Part shown: positions 1-8,807 of the stretch, one piece after another
Layout: each line of letters opens with the position of its first letter
Position numbering within the stretch: the stretch's first letter is position 1
Program-made: the position numbers and the translations under genes
The notes under the pieces: model-generated
Database searches by the model: none
Told to the model about the DNA's origin: nothing
The model's input: only the letters and a program-made list of their open reading frames with translations
DNA from: JAMZMI01 sp049115715
GTDB taxonomy: Bacteria > Bacteroidota > Bacteroidia > Cytophagales > Cyclobacteriaceae
DNA length: 64,000 nt
Assembly: GCA_049115715.1 (NCBI GenBank)
Contig: JAGDZQ010000015.1
Coordinates: 62,001-126,000, forward strand
Direction: 5' to 3'

Positions 1-1
1 T

Positions 2-1192
2 ATAACCATTCTAAAAAAATATCAGGATGAATTCGCAATATGCGATTATGATTTTCAATTAGCAAAAATTTACTTCGAGAGAGGAGAGATTGAAAAAGCA
101 ATAGGCAAAGCAAAGGCTTCCTATTTGATTGCACAGGAAAACGGATTTAAAGAGTTTATTAGAAATGGAGCTGAAATTTTGAGTAAATTCTACAACGAAT
201 TAGGCGATTATAAAGAGGCATATGAGTATCAAAACCAGTTCATTTCATATAAAGATAGTTTACTAAATGCCGATCTTATAAGGCAATTAGCAGACCAACA
301 AAAAGAATATGAAGTAGGTCAAAAGCAAGCCGAGCTTGATGTAGTTACTGCACAGCAGAAGGCTGAGAGGGTGATTTTGCTCGCTACGGTGGTTTTAGTT
401 ATCATCCTTGTCATTCTGGCATTCACTATATATAAATACTACCGCTCTAAGGCCAAAGTCAATAAAATCCTTGAGGCTCAGAAAGTAGAGCTCGAATCGC
501 TCAATAGTACGAAGGACAAGTTCTTCTCCATTATCTCACATGATTTGCGAGGACCGGTGACTTCATTTTTCGGCATTAGTCGGATGATTAAGTATTTAGT
601 ACAATCCAAAGAAACAGATCAGTTGTTGGAAATAGCTGATGATATTGATCGGTCTGTAGAACGTCTCTCTAGCCTGCTAGATAATTTGCTCTCATGGGCA
701 GTGCAGCAGCAGGGACAGTTTCCTCATGAACCAGAAGCGATCAATTTTGAAGAGCTAGCCCAAAATACAGTTGAGACGTTTGCTAATATGGCCAATGGCA
801 AGAAAATCAATCTCAAGGCAGAAGTGGAGGAAGGACTGACTCTCTGGGCGGATAAGAAAATGACAGAAACGATTGTGCGAAACCTTGTAAGCAACTCATT
901 GAAATTTACTCCGGATAGTGGCGCGGTTACCATTGCAGCATCTAAGAATGGAAAGGGGGCTCATTTAAAAATTTCTGATACAGGTGTAGGCATCCCAGAG
1001 GATAAGCTAGAAAATCTTTTCAAGCTTCAAGCCAAGAAATCTACTTTTGGAACCTCCGGGGAGAAGGGATTAGGGCTTGGTTTGCAGCTAGTCTATGAGT
1101 TTATTGGTATTAATAATGGCAATATTGAAGTAGAAAGCAAAGACGGAGAAGGGACTACTTTTCATATTCATTTGCCTCTATCACAGGATTAA
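2..1192 (+). CDS. TPR-type sensor histidine kinase, 5' end missing
   Basis: The reading frame is open back to base 2 with no stop, so the gene begins outside the window; a TTG at 125 is internal and not a real start. The visible part has the tail of a TPR-like helical sensor region, a coiled segment, one membrane helix (about bases 365-440) and a cytoplasmic kinase. The HisKA motif SIISHDLRGP places the phospho-acceptor His at bases 539-541. The N box (RNLVSNSLKF), G1 (DTGVGI) and G2 (GEKGLGLGL) follow, so the ATPase domain is intact. No receiver domain is fused and no response regulator is adjacent. It is a close paralogue of the next gene. The signal is unknown; known relatives are membrane kinases with periplasmic TPRs. 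Confidence 0.9.
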   Translation: MTILKKYQDEFAICDYDFQLAKIYFERGEIEKAIGKAKASYLIAQENGFKEFIRNGAEILSKFYNELGDYKEAYEYQNQFISYKDSLLNADLIRQLADQQKEYEVGQKQAELDVVTAQQKAERVILLATVVLVIILVILAFTIYKYYRSKAKVNKILEAQKVELESLNSTKDKFFSIISHDLRGPVTSFFGISRMIKYLVQSKETDQLLEIADDIDRSVERLSSLLDNLLSWAVQQQGQFPHEPEAINFEELAQNTVETFANMANGKKINLKAEVEEGLTLWADKKMTETIVRNLVSNSLKFTPDSGAVTIAASKNGKGAHLKISDTGVGIPEDKLENLFKLQAKKSTFGTSGEKGLGLGLQLVYEFIGINNGNIEVESKDGEGTTFHIHLPLSQD

Positions 1193-1568
1193 CTTCTGAA
1201 CCTGATCGACTGCTAATTATAAAAACCATCTTTCGACGTGTCATCCTGTCGAGGAGGACATTGTAGGAATCTTTGAGATAATAAGATTATGTTGTCTTCA
1301 CTAAATTTTAAAGACTAGTAGTGAAGGTTAAAGATTTCTTAAGTGATAGCTAAATCGACTTCAGGTTCTGAGTAAATAATCGAGTATTCCCTTAACCTCT
1401 TTTTTTTTACAGTTTTCAGGTACAAGCATAACTATGCTTTGTTTGTTAGAAATCATTAAGAGATTTTGTTGGCAATAAACTGGGATTGGATAAACGTAAA
1501 GGCTTATGTTTTTAATCAAAAAAGGGTGAAATCTGGAATTAAGATTAGAAAATAACTAGATTGGCTAT
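1193..1568. other. 376-bp intergenic region between paralogous kinases
   Basis: No coding sequence is visible. It holds a REP-like hairpin and its tail at 1239-1277 (listed separately) and an inverted repeat of 8 bp, CTTCACTA at 1296-1303 and TAGTGAAG at 1319-1326, with a 15-base loop. A run of nine or more T at about 1403 is not preceded by a GC-rich stem. The last 100 bases are AT-rich and presumably hold the promoter of the following kinase gene, but no TAnnTTTG box could be fixed with confidence. Confidence 0.6.
1239..1277. repeat. REP-like palindromic intergenic element
   Basis: TGTCATCCT (1239-1247) and AGGAGGACA (1252-1260) form a stem with eight of nine pairs around the loop GTCG, followed by a tail ending GGAATCTTT. 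The same boundary words, GTCATCCT at one end and GGAATCTTT at the other, occur in the second half of the repeats at 40201-40336 and 40537-40672. This suggests a dispersed element family in this genome. Only the sequence similarity is seen; copy number elsewhere is unknown. Confidence 0.45.
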
Positions 1569-3449
1569 ATGTCTGCAAGGATATTGACGTTAACTACAAT
1601 TTTATTGTTCCTCTTTGGGAAAGCTCAGGCTTTTCCGCAAGGAGGACTGTCTCTTGACAGTCTCGTCGTTGCAGTCGAAAAATTACCAAGAGGAGATAGT
1701 TCCAGACTGAACACGCTGGCTTGGATTGCTCAAAATCAGACTGACCCTAAACTCAGGCTCAAGTATTCTGAAATACTAATGGAAGAGGCAAGAGAGGTTT
1801 CTGATTTGAAACACCTCCATCATGCCTACCTACAGCAGGGGCAAGCCTATCGCTTGATGGGAGATTTTGAGATTGCTATATATGCGCTGTTCAAGGCACT
1901 GGATTATGCTGAGCAGGTTGAGTTTAAGAATGGAGTGGCGGGTGCCAATACGGCTCTGGCTGATGTGTATTCTCTTATCGGGGACAATGCCAATGCGCTC
2001 GATTATTATAACAAGAGTATAGCGAGTCTTCGAGAGAGTAATAATGATAGTTCACTCTTGGCAAATACATTGTTAAATCTTGGGGATGAGTATTATGAGG
2101 CTAAAATGTACGATTCTGCTTTATCCTGTTTTAGGAAGTCCAAAGCGATCTATGAAGTTCTGAGAAATAGCCGGGATGGTCTTGCTTATAATCTTGGGAA
2201 CATGGGACTTGTGTTTGCTGAGATAGGTGAATCGACTAAGGCGGAACAAAACATTAGGGCCTCTCTTATCATACTGGAAGACCTCAAAGATCATTATGGC
2301 AGAGCTATATTTCTGAGTTATTTGTCGGAAATATATAAGCGTAAGAATCAGCTGAAGGAGGCTAAAAATCTTATAGATTCTAGCATGTCAATAGCCAGAA
2401 CATATGATCTCAAAACAGAAATAAGAGATAATAATCTTCGATTAGCGGATATATATGCCATGAATGCAGATTATGAAACAGCCTACAAATTTCACCAACA
2501 ATATGTCGCGTTAAAGGATAGTATAGATGAAGGAGGAATCTATGCCAAGATAGAAAACTTGAAGAGCGCTTTCGATTTAGCAAAAAAACAATCCGAAGTG
2601 GATCTCTTAATTGCGGATAAGAAGAACAAAGAGATTATTCTCATATTCACAATCATCATTGCGGTCATTCTTACGTTTTTGGCCATTGTGAGTTATGGTT
2701 ACTACCGCTCTAAAGAGCGCGTCAATCGAATATTGGAAGAGCAGAAGGCCTCACTGGAATCGTTGAATAAAACAAAGGATAAGTACTTTTCCATCATCTC
2801 TCATGATTTAAGAGGGTCTGTCAGCTCATTCTATGGTATTAGTCGGATGATTAAATATCTGGTAGGTTCAAAGAATCCGGAGCAGTTGCTTGAAGTTGCA
2901 GATGATATTGATCAGTCTGTGGAGCGTCTTTCAACATTGTTGGACAACCTGCTAAACTGGGCCATGCAGCAGCAAGGACAGATTCCAATCGTTCCTGAAA
3001 AATTGAATGTAAAGGAGATGGTAAGTGAGATTGTGGATACTTTGTCTAATCTGGCTAGAGGGAAAGGAATCGCGGTTGAAACGAATATTGAGTTTGGGAT
3101 TTTTGCTCTGGCCGATAAAAATACCACTATGACAATACTGAGAAACCTTCTTAGCAATGCACTGAAATTCACTCAAGAGGGAGGTAGGATTGTGCTGTCA
3201 GGGAGAACAATATCAGGTCAAACGGTCATTGAGGTGGCTGATAATGGTGTAGGTATCTCAAAAGAAAAGCTGGATAAACTATTTTCTTCCTTTGAAACAA
3301 AAAGTACTTACGGAACTTCCGGTGAGCGCGGACTAGGGTTAGGCTTGCAGCTGATTCAAGAATTTGCCGGACTCAACAATGGAGCGATTCAGGTAAGAAG
3401 TGAAGTCGGCGAGGGGACCATATTTACGCTCAATTTACCTAAGGCGTAA
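1569..3449 (+). CDS. TPR-type sensor histidine kinase
   Basis: A 626-residue membrane kinase. Residues 1-21 are a signal peptide (a hydrophobic stretch ending AQA). Residues about 85-315 are tetratricopeptide repeats, recognisable by repeated Ala/Tyr/Leu spacing such as ADVYSLIGDNANALDYY. A coiled segment leads to one membrane helix at about 356-375. HisKA has SIISHDLRGS with His412, the N box has Asn526 and Asn530, G1 is DNGVGI (Asp558) and G2 is GERGLGLGL. All catalytic boxes are present. It duplicates the preceding truncated kinase, with near-identical words around the HisKA helix (GISRMIKYLV). No receiver or DNA-binding domain is attached, so it must act through a regulator encoded elsewhere. 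Confidence 0.92.
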   Translation: MSARILTLTTILLFLFGKAQAFPQGGLSLDSLVVAVEKLPRGDSSRLNTLAWIAQNQTDPKLRLKYSEILMEEAREVSDLKHLHHAYLQQGQAYRLMGDFEIAIYALFKALDYAEQVEFKNGVAGANTALADVYSLIGDNANALDYYNKSIASLRESNNDSSLLANTLLNLGDEYYEAKMYDSALSCFRKSKAIYEVLRNSRDGLAYNLGNMGLVFAEIGESTKAEQNIRASLIILEDLKDHYGRAIFLSYLSEIYKRKNQLKEAKNLIDSSMSIARTYDLKTEIRDNNLRLADIYAMNADYETAYKFHQQYVALKDSIDEGGIYAKIENLKSAFDLAKKQSEVDLLIADKKNKEIILIFTIIIAVILTFLAIVSYGYYRSKERVNRILEEQKASLESLNKTKDKYFSIISHDLRGSVSSFYGISRMIKYLVGSKNPEQLLEVADDIDQSVERLSTLLDNLLNWAMQQQGQIPIVPEKLNVKEMVSEIVDTLSNLARGKGIAVETNIEFGIFALADKNTTMTILRNLLSNALKFTQEGGRIVLSGRTISGQTVIEVADNGVGISKEKLDKLFSSFETKSTYGTSGERGLGLGLQLIQEFAGLNNGAIQVRSEVGEGTIFTLNLPKA

Positions 3450-3462
3450 GCCTGTATATGAC

Positions 3463-3921
3463 TTAGAGTCCGTAGGTTTTCTTAGCACTTTTTATCTGTT
3501 GCTCTTCTGTGGTTTCGGGGTATATTAGGTATTTAGGTGCAATAATTGGTTTGATTTTCTTAATATGAATTTTAATAACTGAGGAAAACGGGAATTTACC
3601 TTCTGTGATTTTCAAGAGTACTTGCTCAACATCTCTAAATTCAGCGTCACCTTTTTTTACAATGATTGCCTTTCCCTTTAGCTGAAAACCTTTTTGGATA
3701 AAAATATCGATAAAACTGATTGCAGTATTTTCATTTTCCTTGATATTCTTGATAGTTTGTGGAGAAGCAATGTTTGCAACAATGATGAAGTTATCTAAGT
3801 AGTGACTGAATACTTCTTTCGGAGAAACATTCGGAATGTTGTCTTTGGAGGAGGTTGCTAACCAGCATAGCACGCTACTTTCAATAGAATCTTTGATTTC
3901 TTTGGTTAGCATATTGCTCAA
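3463..3921 (-). CDS. pyridoxamine 5'-phosphate oxidase family protein (FMN split barrel)
   Basis: A 152-residue cytoplasmic protein whose start, CWLATSSKDNIPNVSPKEVF, is the signature of the small FMN-binding split-barrel family: a hydrophobic strand, ATS, then a polar turn and the Pro-x-Val-SPK strand. The middle keeps the IKNIKENENTAISFID helix-strand and the GFQLKGKAIIV strand typical of the family. Such proteins bind FMN or F420 and reduce small molecules, but the substrate cannot be told from sequence. It lies 6 bp downstream of the cytochrome/copper lipoprotein gene and converges on the kinase with a 13-bp gap. ATG starts at residues 1 and 4 are both possible. Confidence 0.8.
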   Translation of the reverse strand: MSNMLTKEIKDSIESSVLCWLATSSKDNIPNVSPKEVFSHYLDNFIIVANIASPQTIKNIKENENTAISFIDIFIQKGFQLKGKAIIVKKGDAEFRDVEQVLLKITEGKFPFSSVIKIHIKKIKPIIAPKYLIYPETTEEQQIKSAKKTYGL

Positions 3922-3927
3922 GCTTGG

Positions 3928-5280
3928 TTAATAATAGGCTCCAAAAAGGATCATCATTTCATCCGTGCTGCGCAAGCCAAACTTAAGCTCTCTATCTTCC
4001 CAATTGTCATAGGTGGTTTCGAGTCTCAAACCTTCTCCTGCTTCTAATGCGAGAGGGGGGTCTAATTGCAATATTGGTGGATGTTCCCAGTCGTATGAGA
4101 CGTAAATCAACTCGCCGTGTCTGGAGCCACCTTCGATGTACACATTGAATTCTGTCATATGCTCATGTGCGTGCGACCAAAGTTGGAAAATATTTCTGGG
4201 GTGATTAAAAGTATATGATTTTGTGATAGTGGTTACTCTGCCAGCGGGTAATCGAAATTCATCATAGTTCAGATTGAGGATTTTGGCAACATTTTCAACT
4301 TGATCTCTATCTACGGTGTGTAAGTTTCCATATACTTCGCCTATCATAACCTCATTCGTTCTATTTGCATAGTGGCTATTCATGTCAAAACCACTATTGG
4401 CTGGAATCTCCAATGCTACACCTTCAGGAAACGAATAATTCATTCTAGGCCACTGTGTGCCAGATACAAATTGATGAAATTGAGTGTGGAACAACACGGG
4501 AAGGTTGATTGATCCGTTAGATGTGTATATGTCTCTTATTTTCCCGGAAGGGGGATATAAAAATTCGTCAAGCGATTCTACAAAATTGTAAAAAATGAAA
4601 TGATGACTCCCTGGTCTCATGGAGATTTCGACTGATTTGATATAGATAGGTTCTTCATTATTCAACTCTTGATATATAAAGAACTCTCTTTCACTATTTG
4701 GCTGTACTTCAAACGGCTCGATATGGAACTGCAATCCTTTTTCGGGAGGAGTCAATGCTGTGAAGGGGATTTCCTTAAATCTGCTTTCGTCTTCCAATAC
4801 GTCAAGGTCGACCACATTGCCTTCCTCTGGGGCGCCTGATAAAATCCACTGGCGAATGAATTCCAGCTGTCCGTTCGTTAAAGGATCACCACCCAGAGGC
4901 ATCAAAGAGCCGTACTGCGGGTGATCGGCATAAAAGTGCTCTTGGTCTGGTGCGTTGATTTTTTCCCAAAGGAAACTTTTGTAAAGACTTTCAAGCCCTT
5001 TGTCCCCGAATAGAAGCAGCCCGTCTTCTTTTGCTGCGATGTTTTTAGGTTCTCTGTTTATTAATTGATTATATGAAACGTCACTGGTAAGTACCAAGTC
5101 TGATTGCGTGGCGAAACTGGTTCCTGAGCTGTGGCAACTTACACACGTTTTATCCCACATCTCGGCCTGTATCAATTCATAGCTCGAAATGTAATTTATA
5201 TAGGGGTTTTTTGGAGTGTCGTTATCTTTTTTACAGCCGAATAGTACCAGCAATACAGTGAAAAATATCAGGATTCGCAT
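3928..5280 (-). CDS. lipoprotein with c-type haem motif and PHM/DBM-like copper monooxygenase domains
   Basis: A 450-residue protein with a lipoprotein signal (lipobox ending at Cys16). A haem c motif CVSCH at 46-50 and a possible axial Met127 (LMPLGG) define a cytochrome-like N-terminal domain. The remainder matches the two-domain peptidylglycine/dopamine monooxygenase fold: paired His226-His227 (PGSHHF), His303 (FDMNSHYAN), His370 and His372 (SHAHEH) and a Met at 442 (TDEMMILFGAYY). These correspond to the three His of the CuH site and the His, His, Met of the CuM site, so both copper sites look complete. It probably acts in the periplasm, with the haem feeding electrons, though that is inference. 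The substrate is unknown. Confidence 0.78.
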   Translation of the reverse strand: MRILIFFTVLLVLFGCKKDNDTPKNPYINYISSYELIQAEMWDKTCVSCHSSGTSFATQSDLVLTSDVSYNQLINREPKNIAAKEDGLLLFGDKGLESLYKSFLWEKINAPDQEHFYADHPQYGSLMPLGGDPLTNGQLEFIRQWILSGAPEEGNVVDLDVLEDESRFKEIPFTALTPPEKGLQFHIEPFEVQPNSEREFFIYQELNNEEPIYIKSVEISMRPGSHHFIFYNFVESLDEFLYPPSGKIRDIYTSNGSINLPVLFHTQFHQFVSGTQWPRMNYSFPEGVALEIPANSGFDMNSHYANRTNEVMIGEVYGNLHTVDRDQVENVAKILNLNYDEFRLPAGRVTTITKSYTFNHPRNIFQLWSHAHEHMTEFNVYIEGGSRHGELIYVSYDWEHPPILQLDPPLALEAGEGLRLETTYDNWEDRELKFGLRSTDEMMILFGAYY

Positions 5281-5318
5281 ATATCAAATATAATCAATGA
5301 GTATTTGATAACGGCGTT

Positions 5319-5804
5319 TTAAGTCTGTAGTGTGTTAATCTTCTCCATAATCCTACTTACGGCAGGGCATATAAGCGTGTTTTTAAGTGTTAAGTTTGTG
5401 ATCTGATACATCCGCTTCCTATTGGTGTGCGGATATTCACGACAGGCTTTAGGTCTGCTCTCGTAAACAATGCACTTGTTGTCATTGCCCAGAAATGCGC
5501 AGGGAGATTGCTTCAATACATAATCTCTTTCATCGTCTAATTTTAAATACTCTTCTATGAAATCCGGGACTTTCATTTTGAGAGATTTAGATAGTCGTTC
5601 AATGTCGGATTGAAGGAAAATGGGAGAGGTGGTTTTGCAGCAATTGGCACACTCGAGGCAATCGATTTCTTCAAACACTTCCTCATGAAATTGATGAAAG
5701 CGGTCATCCAAATCTTTGGGTTTTCGCTTCCTGAGCTTGGCTAGAGTGGTCTGGTTTTGGGGAAAGGAAGACTTTGCCTTAGATAGTTCATCTTGATAAA
5801 TCAT
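5319..5804 (-). CDS. YkgJ-family cysteine cluster protein
   Basis: A 161-residue cytoplasmic protein with the Cys pattern of the zinc- or iron-chelating YkgJ family (UPF0153): Cys49, Cys52, Cys55 and Cys56 (DCLECANCC), then Cys102 in SPCAFL, Cys111 in NKCIVYESRP and Cys121 in ACREYPH. The RPxxCRxYP ending of the cluster is diagnostic. Its molecular role is not established in the family. Its ATG overlaps the stop of the upstream HD-domain gene in an ATGA arrangement, so the two are translationally coupled and likely work in the same process. Confidence 0.88.
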   Translation of the reverse strand: MIYQDELSKAKSSFPQNQTTLAKLRKRKPKDLDDRFHQFHEEVFEEIDCLECANCCKTTSPIFLQSDIERLSKSLKMKVPDFIEEYLKLDDERDYVLKQSPCAFLGNDNKCIVYESRPKACREYPHTNRKRMYQITNLTLKNTLICPAVSRIMEKINTLQT

Positions 5805-6322
5805 AGGCGAATCATGGGGAAAGGTCTTGTTGGATTTCTAAAAGCATGCGTCACTACTTTTTTCAAAATGATCTTAGAGAAATTTAAGCGAGGGACTTTT
5901 CTTTCCATCTCGGTAATCAAACTATTGGGGATGTTGAATTTGATCCAACCTGAAGTGAGGTCGATGAGGTCAGCTTTTCTAAACGCTTCGGCTTCAATAT
6001 TTCCTTTTATTCTGGTCAGTTTGTGATGGTTTGAGATGATGAATTCGAGTTCATCAGGTAAAAAGGAAAGTTTGTTTTCTTTTAAATACCCTTTGGCGAA
6101 TTCTGCTGATCCTTTTAGATAATCCATGTCGCCTTTGACCCAGATATCAAGGTCGTGAAACGCTGCTGCGATCGCCAGTTTCCTGTTTTCTTTCATCAGA
6201 AGTAAAGTTCTGGCATAGTAGTAGACCCTCAATGCATGATTATGATAAGCATCAAAATCACCATCGAGATGTTTTTCGTACGTTTTTAATATTGTCTTGA
6301 TCTGTTTTTCGGGAGTCTTCAT
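5801..6322 (-). CDS. HD-domain protein
   Basis: A 173-residue protein carrying an HD phosphohydrolase core: an N-terminal His (His27 or His29 in AYHNHALRV), the His56-Asp57 pair in AAAFHDLDIW, a second His pair in ISNHHKLT (99-100) and Asp118 in FRKADLIDL. This is the usual metal-ligand order. The family hydrolyses phosphate esters of nucleotides or similar small molecules; the substrate here is unknown. It is the first gene of a coupled pair with the YkgJ protein (4-base overlap). There is no signal peptide, so it is cytoplasmic. Confidence 0.85.
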   Translation of the reverse strand: MKTPEKQIKTILKTYEKHLDGDFDAYHNHALRVYYYARTLLLMKENRKLAIAAAFHDLDIWVKGDMDYLKGSAEFAKGYLKENKLSFLPDELEFIISNHHKLTRIKGNIEAEAFRKADLIDLTSGWIKFNIPNSLITEMERKVPRLNFSKIILKKVVTHAFRNPTRPFPMIRL

Positions 6323-6370
6323 ATAGTTGACTATGCGACCCGAAATTAGGGAATTTAAAATTCTCTAACC

Positions 6371-6955
6371 CTACTCTTTTTTCCGACAGAAAATGTACCA
6401 GGTTGGGAAGGAAAAAGACTCAGTTGTGTTCGTCCATTCACCTTTCCAGTTGAATCCTGTTTTTTTTATTTCAGAAAAAGTGATTTTATAAAAACCGTCC
6501 ATTCCATTTGGTGCTGGCTGTGGTTTGTAGAATACGATGCTGTCACCAGTCCTGTTTCCATGCCACGTACCCATTGTCCATGGAACTGCAGGGTAGCTGT
6601 AATAGCTTACGACCCAGCTGGCGCTATCTGGCTGATACTGTCTGATGCTGCCGGCGTATCGTCCATCAGGCCTCCAGACTTCATCTTGTACAGCAGTACC
6701 GTTCATGATGTATTTATAGCCCCAAGTCATTGTTGTTGTATCTGCCCAAGTCTGATCTGGATTTCTAGAGACGCTCTGACAGTGACAGGTTCCTATAAGC
6801 TCGTCAAAGTCCTTAGTCTCAATTGGTGCTGCCGTGTTGTACCGACCAAACGGGTATTCCTTAGATGGTTCGTAGAGTGTAACACTATCTGGCACTTGTG
6901 AATACACTTGAATTGAGACTACTAAAAAGAGTAAGGTTGTAAGTTGAGATTTCAT
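6371..6955 (-). CDS. secreted hypothetical protein, DUF1579-like
   Basis: A 194-residue protein with a clear signal peptide (hydrophobic to about residue 19, ending VYSQ). The mature part contains strands rich in Trp, Tyr and Thr, such as TWADTTTMTWGYKYIMNG and GTWHGNRTGDSIVFY, resembling the calycin-like barrels annotated as DUF1579 in Bacteroidota. Cys residues in GTCHCQSV might form a disulfide or bind metal. No catalytic motif is recognised. It stands alone between two minus-strand genes. Confidence 0.6.
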   Translation of the reverse strand: MKSQLTTLLFLVVSIQVYSQVPDSVTLYEPSKEYPFGRYNTAAPIETKDFDELIGTCHCQSVSRNPDQTWADTTTMTWGYKYIMNGTAVQDEVWRPDGRYAGSIRQYQPDSASWVVSYYSYPAVPWTMGTWHGNRTGDSIVFYKPQPAPNGMDGFYKITFSEIKKTGFNWKGEWTNTTESFSFPTWYIFCRKKE

Positions 6956-7033
6956 AAAGGTACTTTATGCTAAAACATCCATTGAAGAAATAACCAGTTT
7001 TATCTTATTTAAGCGGGTTAATTTAAGGATAAA

Positions 7034-8578
7034 CTAGACGGTTCCCTTGTTCTTTAGTTTGGCTTGAATGACTTCACTGACTTTTTTATTTTCGATTTTG
7101 CTGTCTAGCCATGAAATAATATCAAAATAAACGAACGGTCGTCTGTCGTATTTACTTTCAGCAAGAACCATCATCTTTTGACGAAGTTCTACAAAACGAT
7201 CGAGTAGACTTGTTCTGGTGTCCTTGCTCAAGTTTTTGATGAAATCAAGTATGTATTGCTGATACGTATGCATATCATCTTTTTTCAATAAAAATCGGTA
7301 GGTAGACCTGATATAGTATTCAATTACGTCGTTGTTTCCCAATTCATAATGGGTGATTAAGTTAAGAATACGTGCAAAGGAGTGTACATCTTCTCGGATG
7401 TCCTGATCTTCTGAATTGATGATTCTATTGAGCCATTTTAGGGCGTCTCGATGGTCTCCATTGCCAAAGTAGAGACTTGCGATTTTGTAGAACAAAACGA
7501 GTTCAGAGTGCTTGTCAAGCATACCGATATAGCCTTCCAATCGTTTTTCGATTTTTCGAAGCAAGTTCACGCCTTTCTGGAACGACCCGATCATGAAGTA
7601 CCCATTGAATTGGTGAGCGTATGAATACTTAAATAGTCTTATTTGTATGTTTTCATTCATCTTCACCACTCGGTGATTGGCTAAGTCTCGCAAGAGCTTG
7701 TGTGTCGATACAAACTCGTTATGCAAATGAAGTCTCGACTGTGTATTGAGTAGGTGGTTGACACCTCTTAGGTATTTTTCGAAGTTGTGCGAAGATGATG
7801 GAATGGTTGGAAAGAGTTCTACCCATTTTAATGCGAAAACATGAGCCTGGTCAAAGTTCTGAATGAAATTGAAATAGCTAAAATGTATTTCGTACCAAAG
7901 CAGTTTCTCTTGAAATGAAAGTCCTTTTTCCTCGTATTCGGGAAGCTTTTCTGTAAATATTTTACTTATATGAATGAAATCTTCTTTTCCCCTTAAGTAT
8001 CCGACTTTTATGTAAATGGCATTTAATTCTACGGAGAGGTTGGTCAAGAGATTGATTCTCGAAATCCTCTGATTGACTGCATTTCCCTCTGCGACTATTT
8101 GCTTGACGCGTTCTTGATTATTCTTTCCCAGAGAGTAGGGGAGGAGGTTTTTTTCCCATTTTAGCACTTCAAGATGCAGCTCTAAATTATCGCTTTTGCT
8201 GACCGCTTTTTTGACTTTGTGAAGCAATTGCATGCTTTGTCCGTAGAGGCTTCTGTCAAACAAAATTTGTATGTAATCGATATTCTCCCTTATGGCAATG
8301 TCGTCATTGGTGCTTGTAGTGTACTCTTTTAGCGACTGAAGAATTTTTTTATAAAGATTGGCCTTAAGGTTACTGAACTGTTCGGGCTTTATCCAGGGGT
8401 TGCTTTTAAGTATTTTTTCTTCGTCAAAATCTTTCAATTTATCTATTTCGTCAAAGAGCATGAGATACTTGTGATCAGACCCGTTGACAGAACTATTCCG
8501 TATTTTGAAGTATCTTTTTTCACTTTTCTTTAATGATTTGGTTAGTGTAAAAAGATTGTCTGATCGTTCTTTAGACAT
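7034..8578 (-). CDS. hypothetical helical protein, 514 aa
   Basis: A long, almost entirely alpha-helical cytoplasmic protein with no signal peptide or membrane helix. It is rich in Leu, Lys, Phe and Tyr. The helix pairs (for example ALKWLNRIINSEDQDIREDVH) look like divergent TPR or HEAT-type repeats, but the TPR consensus is weak. Proteins of this length and composition are common and unnamed in Bacteroidota. It is transcribed divergently from leuA across 229 bp, which gives no firm functional link. Function unknown. Confidence 0.7.
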   Translation of the reverse strand: MSKERSDNLFTLTKSLKKSEKRYFKIRNSSVNGSDHKYLMLFDEIDKLKDFDEEKILKSNPWIKPEQFSNLKANLYKKILQSLKEYTTSTNDDIAIRENIDYIQILFDRSLYGQSMQLLHKVKKAVSKSDNLELHLEVLKWEKNLLPYSLGKNNQERVKQIVAEGNAVNQRISRINLLTNLSVELNAIYIKVGYLRGKEDFIHISKIFTEKLPEYEEKGLSFQEKLLWYEIHFSYFNFIQNFDQAHVFALKWVELFPTIPSSSHNFEKYLRGVNHLLNTQSRLHLHNEFVSTHKLLRDLANHRVVKMNENIQIRLFKYSYAHQFNGYFMIGSFQKGVNLLRKIEKRLEGYIGMLDKHSELVLFYKIASLYFGNGDHRDALKWLNRIINSEDQDIREDVHSFARILNLITHYELGNNDVIEYYIRSTYRFLLKKDDMHTYQQYILDFIKNLSKDTRTSLLDRFVELRQKMMVLAESKYDRRPFVYFDIISWLDSKIENKKVSEVIQAKLKNKGTV

Positions 8579-8699
8579 TGTAATAATTTTTAAACATTGA
8601 ATAACTCTGGCGAGACAATAATAAGTAATTTATAACCGTGTGTCTGTTAGGAATCGTAATTAAATTTCAATTAGGTTTTACATCGCTTACCTAGAAAAG

Positions 8700-8707
8700 T
8701 ACTTTTG
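8700..8707 (+). promoter_or_regulatory. candidate Bacteroidota -7 box for leuA
   Basis: TACTTTTG matches the TAnnTTTG -7 consensus of Bacteroidota housekeeping promoters and lies 100 bases before the leuA ATG. The -33 region about 19 bases upstream reads TTTTA rather than TTTG, so the match is only partial. No leader peptide or attenuator hairpin was found in the remaining 5' untranslated region. Confidence 0.35.
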
Positions 8708-8807
8708 TTAAGGCGAGTTTCTCCAAGAATAATATTTTGACCAATGTGGAAGCAGGTCGTCATTACAAACGAGGAGATGTTCGCATAGAACTATAAAAAC
8801 AGAGTCC

